The notes beneath the pieces were generated by a model. That model was not told the DNA's origin. It saw only the letters and a program-made list of their open reading frames with translations, and did no database searches. Below, in pieces: positions 26,693 through 33,338 of a stretch of 64,000 nucleotides of DNA (the stretch's first letter is position 1; each line of letters starts with the position of its first letter). This DNA is from Bacteroidota bacterium (GTDB taxonomy: Bacteria > Bacteroidota > Bacteroidia > Bacteroidales > Tannerellaceae): assembly GCA_023429375.1 (NCBI GenBank), contig JAEYVY010000013.1:1-64000 (forward strand), in the 5' to 3' direction. The translations under genes were made by a program, and so were the position numbers.

Positions 26693-27339
26693 ACATGAGA
26701 ACATTTATTATATACATGCTGCTTTTTTGCGGATTTATAACAGCTTCAACAGCTACTGAACCTAAACTTCCTGATTATATCATTTCTGTCAAGCCTTTTT
26801 TAATCTTTGACGGAGAATACAAAGTGAGTTTTGAGAAAGCATTAAACAATCCTCAACATTGGGTTGGTATCGGTATTTCAGGATTCTACCTGCCTGATAA
26901 AAACGAACGCACTTGGAAGACACGCAATACAATCGATTGTAATCGTCTGCTATCGCTAAAAGGGTATGGACTGGATGCCAGTTATAAATATTACCTCAAC
27001 CGGAATAAGATGTATTTTGGTAGTGATCTTTTCTATGGAAATTACAATACAAAATATAATGACTGGTATTTGATTTCGTTTACTGAAAACGGCCTCATAT
27101 TCTATGAAGAAAAGTATGGCAAGGTCAGTAAAAAGTACGATAAACTAGCTGCTAATGCCTATTTCGGAATAGGAACGCCCATTACTTCTAAAGTATTTAT
27201 TGATTCCTATATTGGCATAGGATACTCTCACAGTCTTAACTCCAATCACAACAGAATGTTTGACGAAATATTCGGATTTGGTTATACCGGATTTTATCCA
27301 GTCTTTGGCATACGTGTGGGGATGACCTTCGGAAGATAA
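26689..27339 (+). CDS. Exported beta-barrel-like protein of unknown function
   Basis: 216 residues with a signal peptide (about 1-23). Alternating aromatic and polar residues (ISVKPFLIFDGEYKVSFEKAL, KMYFGSDLFYGNYNT, KVFIDSYIGIGYSH, YPVFGIRVGMTFGR) look like the strands of a small outer-membrane barrel, ending in an aromatic-containing strand. I recognise no named family. Third gene of the LVIVD cluster, start overlapping the stop of the second by 4 bp. Confidence 0.6.
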   Translation: MNMRTFIIYMLLFCGFITASTATEPKLPDYIISVKPFLIFDGEYKVSFEKALNNPQHWVGIGISGFYLPDKNERTWKTRNTIDCNRLLSLKGYGLDASYKYYLNRNKMYFGSDLFYGNYNTKYNDWYLISFTENGLIFYEEKYGKVSKKYDKLAANAYFGIGTPITSKVFIDSYIGIGYSHSLNSNHNRMFDEIFGFGYTGFYPVFGIRVGMTFGR

Positions 27340-27340
27340 A

Positions 27341-27925
27341 CTAGAGCATGCCCAATATGCGAAACATAGTAGCATAACTTTCTGCCTTCTCTTCGATAGG
27401 CCTCGGATAAGCTCTCGAAGACGAAGGCATTCGAAATAATTTCATCTCCTTGCCCAGCAGTTGGAATGTTGTATACCCTCCTACCGCCGGTTCATCAGCC
27501 GGAATAACCGTCAATAGCGTATCCATGGCTTTTTGTCCGGTAATAACCAAGGCTTGACAAGCAGGTATTTGAGATAGAATCTTTTCGGGCTCAAATGGAG
27601 TAACCACCTGAAGAAACTTGTCGGAAGCATTGTCCTTTAGACGTATCACCTCCACAGCCGTATCACCTAGTGCTATGCCTTTTTCGATACAAAAACGACG
27701 AACAAGGGGTTCATTAAATGCTTTTTTCCCGTTTAATTGAAAGTGGTTTTTATCGTTGTAGAACAAATACCCCATGATACGCCACATATCATTTTGGATA
27801 TTAGGATAGTAAAAATCCATACTCCAGCGCTGACGAGGAGGAGGAAAACTACCTAACATAAGGATATTAGCCTGATTGGGCAAAAAGAATCCCAAGGGGT
27901 GTTGCTCGATTGTCTTATTATCCAT
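27341..27925 (-). CDS. Uracil-DNA-glycosylase superfamily protein
   Basis: 194 residues. The N-terminal MLGSFPPPRQRWSMDFYYPN and the late MPSSSRAYPRP occupy the positions of motifs 1 and 2 of the UDG superfamily, and NDMWRIMG fits the same fold. Such proteins remove deaminated bases from DNA, but the substrate of this subgroup is uncertain. It ends 2 bp from the convergent barrel gene and is divergent from the gene at 28044, with facing-away promoter boxes 15 bp apart. Confidence 0.7.
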   Translation of the reverse strand: MDNKTIEQHPLGFFLPNQANILMLGSFPPPRQRWSMDFYYPNIQNDMWRIMGYLFYNDKNHFQLNGKKAFNEPLVRRFCIEKGIALGDTAVEVIRLKDNASDKFLQVVTPFEPEKILSQIPACQALVITGQKAMDTLLTVIPADEPAVGGYTTFQLLGKEMKLFRMPSSSRAYPRPIEEKAESYATMFRILGML

Positions 27926-27973
27926 AAAAAATCATTTTAAGCCTCAACCGGCTTCAAGAATTCAGAATTGGGG

Positions 27974-28004
27974 CAAAGATATTGAAAAAATACTGCTAAT
28001 TTTG
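27974..28004. promoter_or_regulatory. Divergent -7 promoter boxes
   Basis: Minus-strand TATCTTTG at 27974-27981 serves the UDG-like gene, and plus-strand TAATTTTG at 27997-28004 serves the gene at 28044. Both match TAnnTTTG. Neither has a clear TTTG at -33. Confidence 0.45.
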
Positions 28005-28043
28005 TGGACACAAATAGGATAATAACTAACAATAAAATATATC

Positions 28044-28676
28044 ATGGGACTATTTTCCAAACTTTTCAATAAAAAAACCGAAGAATCGGGTGTACCCTCA
28101 TCTAGCCATACGGAAGAATTCATGACGCTGATACGAGTTTATTATCAGGCTGTTATTGCAACCCAAGTGGGTATAACCAACCTGAATATGCTGCCAGACA
28201 TGGCCCTATTCAAGAGAATGTTGAAAATACAAACACAAGGGGGTAAGCTTGGTGTTGCTGAAAAAGCAAGAGCTCGCAAAGTATTAATGCAAGATTACAA
28301 CTTGGATGAAGAATTCTTCAAGGAAATAGACCGCTCAATTAAAAAGAATTGTAAGACCGTACAAGATATCAATAGTTATTTCTTTAAATTCCAAGGATTC
28401 AACAGCGAACTGTTTAACACCATGGAGAAATTGATGGGTGTTCGTTTCCGTATGTCTATGCTCTTTAATGGACTCCTTAAAAAGATGACTACGAAAACCA
28501 TTCATAAAATTTTGACTCAGTCTGAATGGTCTGATGTTGCTGTACAGAAATCCGCTTGGAGTGTCCGTAAATATCAGGAAACTTTAGGATATTCGGAACA
28601 ATGGATTGTCGATTTTGTTTATCAGGTATTCCTGCTGGCTAAGAAAGACAATAAGCGTCAAGCTTCTAAGCGTTAA
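28044..28676 (+). CDS. Conserved Bacteroidales hypothetical protein
   Basis: 210 residues, no signal peptide, mostly helical and basic (KLFNKKTEES at the start; KKMTTKTIHKIL and KKDNKRQASKR near the end). I do not recognise a named family. The ATG follows a good -7 box by 39 bp. The next gene on the strand begins 42 bp after its stop and encodes a lipoprotein phosphatase; whether they share a transcript is not clear. Confidence 0.6.
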   Translation: MGLFSKLFNKKTEESGVPSSSHTEEFMTLIRVYYQAVIATQVGITNLNMLPDMALFKRMLKIQTQGGKLGVAEKARARKVLMQDYNLDEEFFKEIDRSIKKNCKTVQDINSYFFKFQGFNSELFNTMEKLMGVRFRMSMLFNGLLKKMTTKTIHKILTQSEWSDVAVQKSAWSVRKYQETLGYSEQWIVDFVYQVFLLAKKDNKRQASKR

Positions 28677-28718
28677 GCGCTCCAGTTCGAGTTGATATTC
28701 CTGTTTCAAAGAAAAGAA

Positions 28719-29504
28719 ATGAAGCTATTCTACCGTATAATTCTATTATTTGTTGCTATGAGTTATTCTTCTTGTTCATCAAAAATGGGTCAAGAGCCAA
28801 GTCGCTTGTTACCAATCGAAGGGGCTTATAATGTGCGTGATTTGGGAGGATATAAAGCGGCCAATAACAAAACGGTAAAATGGAGAAAAACAATCCGCTC
28901 GGGAGATTTACATCTCCTGACGGATACTGATTTGGCTTATTTCAATGAAATTCCCATAAGGACTTACATCGATTTCAGGGATACAGATGAAATCAATCTG
29001 TCACCGGACAGAACACCGGCATCGCTTACTCTGCACAAGTTTCTTCCAATTGGAACCGGAAACATCATTGACATGAAGAATATCACTCCTGAATTTGCCG
29101 AAACTGCGCTGGTGGAAGCAAATAAGTTTTTTGTGAAAGATAACCAGGAAACTTACAAAGAGTTCTTCCAAATCTTAATGAATGAAGAAAATACGCCACT
29201 CTTGTTTCACTGCTCGGCTGGTAAAGATAGGGCTGGATTCGGAGCTGCCTTGTTTTTAGCATCGTTGGGAGTAGATCGTGAAACAATAATGACTGACTAC
29301 TTGATGACAAACGAATGCTTAAAAGAAAAATATGCAGACATCGTCGCCAAGATGCCAGCACTTAAACCGCTGTTTGAGGTTAGAAAAGAATACCTGCTCG
29401 CTGCGTTTGAAGTTATCGACAATGAATACGGAGGAATGGAAAGCTACCTTACAAATCAACTTGAAGTAGATTTGCAGCGTATGCGTGAGCTATACACCGA
29501 ATAG
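28719..29504 (+). CDS. Tyrosine/serine protein phosphatase-like lipoprotein
   Basis: 261 residues. Lipoprotein signal (MSYSSCSS, Cys at about 19). The catalytic P-loop is HCSAGKDRAG with nucleophile Cys165, and NVRDLGGY plus IDFRDTDE are hallmarks of the Y_phosphatase3 family, which includes bacterial dual-specificity and lipid phosphatases. With its lipid anchor it acts outside the cytoplasm. ATG 28719 was chosen because it places the signal peptide at the N-terminus; an in-frame start at 28692 only adds charged residues before it. Substrate unknown. Confidence 0.85.
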   Translation: MKLFYRIILLFVAMSYSSCSSKMGQEPSRLLPIEGAYNVRDLGGYKAANNKTVKWRKTIRSGDLHLLTDTDLAYFNEIPIRTYIDFRDTDEINLSPDRTPASLTLHKFLPIGTGNIIDMKNITPEFAETALVEANKFFVKDNQETYKEFFQILMNEENTPLLFHCSAGKDRAGFGAALFLASLGVDRETIMTDYLMTNECLKEKYADIVAKMPALKPLFEVRKEYLLAAFEVIDNEYGGMESYLTNQLEVDLQRMRELYTE

Positions 29505-29544
29505 TTTTTAACACTCCACACATTGAAATCTCCTGACTGAGACG

Positions 29545-29552
29545 TATCTTTG
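29545..29552 (+). promoter_or_regulatory. -7 promoter box just before the radical SAM gene
   Basis: TATCTTTG matches TAnnTTTG, but the GTG start codon of the following gene is only 4 bp downstream. If the box is used, the transcript would be nearly leaderless. Confidence 0.4.
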
Positions 29553-29556
29553 CGAC

Positions 29557-30516
29557 GTGAAAGAAGATACAAAACGATATAATGACTTTGGGGATTTCTT
29601 GAAAAATATCTTTCCCTACAAAGTCCAAAAGATTTCAGTAAACGCAGGTTTTACCTGCCCAAACCGCGACGGAACCAAAGGACGTGGTGGATGTACCTAT
29701 TGTAATAATCAAACGTTCAGTCCGGAATATTGCCATACTGAAAAAGGTGTGGGCCAACAATTAGATGAAGGCGTAGGCTTTTTCTCTCGGAAGTATGCCG
29801 ACATGAAATACTTAGCCTATTTTCAGGCTTATACGAATACATACGAACGATTCGACAAGTTAATTCCTAAATACGAAGAGGCTCTCTCCTACCCTAATGT
29901 GGCCGGTTTAATTATCGGTACTCGTCCCGACTGTATGCCCGAAGACCTGCTCAATTACTTTGCTGAATTGGCTAAACGCAAATTTCTTATGATTGAGTAT
30001 GGCTTGGAAAGCACTCTAGACCGGACGTTAGAGCTGATTAACCGCGGGCATACGCATGCTGAATCTGAAGAGGCTATTCGCAGGACTGCTGCCAAAGGTA
30101 TCTATACGGGTGCGCATATGATTTTAGGTCTGCCCGGTGAAAGCAGAGAAGATATACTACACCATGCGGATGTATTATCAGCTTTACCTTTGACGACACT
30201 GAAGCTCCATCAGCTACAGTTAATCCGCCATACGAAAATGGCCTATGATTATTCAAAAAGACCGGAAGATTTCCATATTTATGAAGTAGATGAATACATT
30301 GACCTCGTCATCGACTTTATGGAACGATTAAACCCCTCTATTATCGTAGAGAGGTTTGTTTCTCAGTCTCCCAAAGAATTGCTGATTGCACCTGATTGGG
30401 GTCTAAAGAACTATGAGTTTACAGCCAAAGTACAAAAGCGCTTGGTTGAAAGAGATACTTGGCAAGGACGATTGTTCAATCTTTCTTCTTCGGCTGAAGT
30501 TCCCCATCGTATGTGA
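29557..30516 (+). CDS. Radical SAM protein, TIGR01212/YhcC family
   Basis: 319 residues, starting at GTG. The conserved family N-terminus (RYNDFGDFLK) lies right after it and no ATG is available until deep in the domain, so the GTG is well supported. The SAM-cluster cysteines are in CPNRDGTKGRGGCTYC (Cys34, Cys46, Cys49), spacing typical of this subfamily. FQAYTNTY, GTRPDCMPEDLL and YGLESTLDRTLELINRGH are conserved. Function is not established for the family. Its 3' end overlaps the convergent DUF4251 gene by 41 bp. Confidence 0.88.
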   Translation: MKEDTKRYNDFGDFLKNIFPYKVQKISVNAGFTCPNRDGTKGRGGCTYCNNQTFSPEYCHTEKGVGQQLDEGVGFFSRKYADMKYLAYFQAYTNTYERFDKLIPKYEEALSYPNVAGLIIGTRPDCMPEDLLNYFAELAKRKFLMIEYGLESTLDRTLELINRGHTHAESEEAIRRTAAKGIYTGAHMILGLPGESREDILHHADVLSALPLTTLKLHQLQLIRHTKMAYDYSKRPEDFHIYEVDEYIDLVIDFMERLNPSIIVERFVSQSPKELLIAPDWGLKNYEFTAKVQKRLVERDTWQGRLFNLSSSAEVPHRM

Positions 30517-30964
30517 TGCTCTGTTTGTTTGTTGGTTGAACAAAAACGGAGGCTTTTCCATTAGAGAAAACCTGAATCGTAAATTCATATCGGTCATCAT
30601 CAGAACGTGTGGAGAAACGGATGGTTGCCTTTTTCTTCTTATCAAACTTGACTTTATAGTCCGTCAATGGTTTATCAAAGTTCAAGCCGCCTCCTCCACC
30701 GTATGGAGCAGAATAAGCACGTCCATAATAAGGTAGATTAGCGTAAATTGAATCGCCTTTGATCTCAAGGCCATAAGTTGAAGTTAATACAACTGAACGT
30801 CCGCTCAACGGTATCGCACGGTTTACGTCTATATTAAAAGTTCCACTTTCAATTAAATCTCTGACTTCTTGTGCTTTTTCACTTTTACCGTTTTGCGCAT
30901 TTAGAAACTGACTTCCACAAAAGAATACCATTCCTAACAATAGTATAAATCGGATAGTTTTCAT
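30476..30964 (-). CDS. DUF4251 exported protein
   Basis: 162 residues with a signal peptide ending about FLNAQ (24). The mature domain shows the DUF4251 pattern: a helix (KAQEVRDLIESGTFNIDV), a central GDSIYANLPYYGRAYSAPYGGGGGLNF loop region, and strands YKVKFDKKKKATIRFS. The family is restricted to Bacteroidetes and has no known role. The C-terminus overlaps the radical SAM gene in opposite orientation. Confidence 0.82.
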   Translation of the reverse strand: MKTIRFILLLGMVFFCGSQFLNAQNGKSEKAQEVRDLIESGTFNIDVNRAIPLSGRSVVLTSTYGLEIKGDSIYANLPYYGRAYSAPYGGGGGLNFDKPLTDYKVKFDKKKKATIRFSTRSDDDRYEFTIQVFSNGKASVFVQPTNKQSITYDGELQPKKKD

Positions 30965-31001
30965 AAGCTATAAAACTAAATATTTTATATATAAGACTTT
31001 C

Positions 31002-31017
31002 AAACCTTAAAAGGTTT
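31002..31017. promoter_or_regulatory. Small inverted repeat near the NlpC promoter
   Basis: Perfect aaacctt / aaggttt with a 2-bp centre, immediately upstream of the promoter at 31020. Could be an operator; it is short and A/T rich, so chance is possible. Confidence 0.25.
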
Positions 31018-31019
31018 AA

Positions 31020-31052
31020 TTTGAGCGCTTTTTAAAAAAAAGTGTAATTTTA
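31020..31052 (+). promoter_or_regulatory. Bacteroidetes-type promoter of the NlpC/epimerase pair
   Basis: TTTG at 31020-31023 and TAATTTTA at 31045-31052 (one mismatch to TAnnTTTG), spaced 21 bp, 21 bp before the ATG. This is the best two-box promoter in the window. Confidence 0.55.
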
Positions 31053-31073
31053 CGAATTAAACAAAATATCGTT

Positions 31074-32090
31074 ATGAAAAACTTATCGCTATTCCTTTTC
31101 AGTTGCCTGATTTGGGGATTGTTTTCATGTACTGAAAGCAACAAGAATAACTCTGTCGATAATCAACAAACACAAACAGACAAAAGTGTTGGAGATAAGA
31201 CATTCGGCATTGTCAATGTATCTGTAGCCGACACACGCACAAAAAATAGTTACGCGGCCGAAATGGCCACTCAATTACTCTTGGGCGCCCCAGTCAAAAC
31301 ACTGGAGCATAACGGGTGGTGGAAGATAGAAAGTGCCGAAGGATATACCTCTTGGATCCCTTCTAGTTCGTTTGTAGCCATGACAAAAGATGAGTTCAAT
31401 AAATGGACTGCAGCTCCTAAAATTATATTCACAGATTTTTATGGCTTTAGTTACGAGCTTGCCGATATGAATTCACATACGGTATCAGACTTGGTTTATG
31501 GCAATATGCTTAAACTCGACGGTGAAGAGGGTGAGTTTTATAAAGTATTCTATCCGGATGGACGCCAGGGATATGTATCAAAAAAGCAGGCAAAAAGAAT
31601 GGAAGATTGGATAGCCGGTCATGCTTTGAACGAAACTGCCCTGCTTGAATCAGCATTCCAGATGAAGGGAATACCCTATTCGTGGGGAGGAACTTCAGTC
31701 AAAGCACTGGATTGTAGTGGATTCACCAAATCCGTACTCTTTGAATTTGGTGTTATTCTTAAACGTGATGCTTCTGAACAAGCCTTGACAGGCACACCGG
31801 TCGATATCACAAATGGGTATGAGAATCTTTGTCCGGGAGACTTGCTATTCTTTGGAAAAGCGGCAACTGAAGATAAGCCTGCAAGAGTAAGACACGTTGC
31901 GTTTTACATTGGTAATAAAGAATTCATCCATGCTTCAGGTTTTATTAAAGTGAATAGCTTTGATCCCGAAAAACCAAACTACGACGAATTAAACACGAAA
32001 GAGCTTCTTAGTGCCAGCAGGATAATTGGTGCAGTGGGCACTGAAGGCATTCAATATATTACAGACAATCCTCTCTACAACATTCAATAA
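31074..32090 (+). CDS. NlpC/P60 family lipoprotein hydrolase with SH3 domain
   Basis: 338 residues. Lipoprotein signal (LFSCTES, Cys at about 19). An SH3-like region covers about 45-170 (VSVADTRTKNSY, NGWWKIESAEGYTSWIPSSS), then the C40 cysteine peptidase domain with IPYSWGGTSVKALDCSGF (catalytic Cys), RHVAFYIG (His) and EFIHASG. It probably cleaves the gamma-D-Glu-diamino acid bond in murein peptides outside the cytoplasm. The dipeptide epimerase gene follows after 6 bp, a classic salvage partnership. Confidence 0.9.
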   Translation: MKNLSLFLFSCLIWGLFSCTESNKNNSVDNQQTQTDKSVGDKTFGIVNVSVADTRTKNSYAAEMATQLLLGAPVKTLEHNGWWKIESAEGYTSWIPSSSFVAMTKDEFNKWTAAPKIIFTDFYGFSYELADMNSHTVSDLVYGNMLKLDGEEGEFYKVFYPDGRQGYVSKKQAKRMEDWIAGHALNETALLESAFQMKGIPYSWGGTSVKALDCSGFTKSVLFEFGVILKRDASEQALTGTPVDITNGYENLCPGDLLFFGKAATEDKPARVRHVAFYIGNKEFIHASGFIKVNSFDPEKPNYDELNTKELLSASRIIGAVGTEGIQYITDNPLYNIQ

Positions 32091-32096
32091 AGACCT

Positions 32097-33242
32097 ATGG
32101 ATCATTCAAGACGGACATTTATAAAAACAGCGACACTTGCAACAGTTGGGGCAGGTCTTACCAGCACATTTGCAGAAACAGCACATGCTCAGGCTCTACT
32201 CGCTTCAAAGGCATCAGCAAGCAAGAAGATGAAATTGACTTTCAGACCTTATGATTTACAGTTGAGACATGTCTTCACAATAGCGAATTCTTCACGTACT
32301 ACTACCCCTGTGGTTTTGACTGAAATAACCTACGATGGAGTGACCGGATATGGTGAAGCATCACTTCCTCCTTATTTAGGAGAAAGCCAAGCGTCTGTCA
32401 TGGAATTCCTAAAGAAGGTCGACCTTGGTCAGTTTGCCAGTCCGTTTTTATTGGATGATATCCTAACTTATGTGGATAAAATTGCAGAGAATAATACAGC
32501 CGCTAAAGCAGCCGTCGACATTGCCCTTCACGACCTTGTTGGAAAACTAATGGGACAGCCATGGTACAAAATATGGGGATACGACAAGACGAAAGCTCCA
32601 TCAACCACCTTCACAATCGGTATTGATACAGAAGAGGTAGTTAAGCAAAAGACACGCGAAGCTGCCGACTTATATAATATTCTCAAAGTAAAACTGGGAC
32701 GCGATAATGACAAAAAAATCATCAATGCCATACGCACAGTAACCGACAAACCTATCGCCATCGATGCCAATCAAGGGTGGAAAGATAAACACCAGGCATT
32801 AGATATGATCTACTGGTTGAAAGAAAAAGGGATTGTCATGATTGAGCAGCCTATGCCTAAATACAACCTCGACGATGCTGCCTGGGTAACTGAACAAAGC
32901 CCACTGCCTATTTTTGCCGATGAATCATTCCAGCGATTGCACGATGTGATGCGCCTAAAAGGTGCTTTTACGGGTGTAAACATCAAGCTAATGAAATGTA
33001 CGGGCATGAGAGAAGCGCATAAAATAATTACGGTTGCCAGAGCTTGCAATATGCGTGTTATGATTGGTTGCATGACAGAAACGTCGTGTGCCATCTCGGC
33101 TGCATCTCAACTGTCTCCTGCTGTTGACTGGGCTGATTTAGACGGAAATCTTTTAATAAGCAACGACCTTTATAGTGGTACACAGATTGTCAACGGAGTC
33201 ATCACACTCAATGATTTACCAGGCATCGGACTACAAAAGTGA
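32097..33242 (+). CDS. Dipeptide epimerase (L-Ala-D/L-Glu type), Tat-exported
   Basis: 381 residues of the enolase superfamily, muconate-lactonizing subgroup. Catalytic and metal residues are visible: KVKLGRD (KxK lysine), AIDANQGW (Asp), MIEQPMP (Glu), FADESF (Asp) and NIKLMKCTGM (second Lys). The N-terminus MDHSRRTFIKTATLATVGAG is a twin-arginine signal with a likely AHAQ cleavage site, so the folded enzyme is predicted to be exported, whereas E. coli YkfB-type enzymes are cytosolic. Paired with the NlpC/P60 gene, it suggests murein dipeptide processing in the periplasm. Confidence 0.87.
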   Translation: MDHSRRTFIKTATLATVGAGLTSTFAETAHAQALLASKASASKKMKLTFRPYDLQLRHVFTIANSSRTTTPVVLTEITYDGVTGYGEASLPPYLGESQASVMEFLKKVDLGQFASPFLLDDILTYVDKIAENNTAAKAAVDIALHDLVGKLMGQPWYKIWGYDKTKAPSTTFTIGIDTEEVVKQKTREAADLYNILKVKLGRDNDKKIINAIRTVTDKPIAIDANQGWKDKHQALDMIYWLKEKGIVMIEQPMPKYNLDDAAWVTEQSPLPIFADESFQRLHDVMRLKGAFTGVNIKLMKCTGMREAHKIITVARACNMRVMIGCMTETSCAISAASQLSPAVDWADLDGNLLISNDLYSGTQIVNGVITLNDLPGIGLQK

Positions 33243-33306
33243 TATACAATATGATATCCATTTTTAAAATTAAACAGCAAACTGAAAAGAAATAGCAGGA
33301 ACTTTG

Positions 33307-33314
33307 TATTTTTG
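33307..33314 (+). promoter_or_regulatory. -7 promoter box for the calcium ATPase gene
   Basis: TATTTTTG matches TAnnTTTG and ends 24 bp before the ATG at 33339. No good -33 element seen. Confidence 0.45.
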
Positions 33315-33338
33315 CATCCGTATTAATACAAAACAAAT

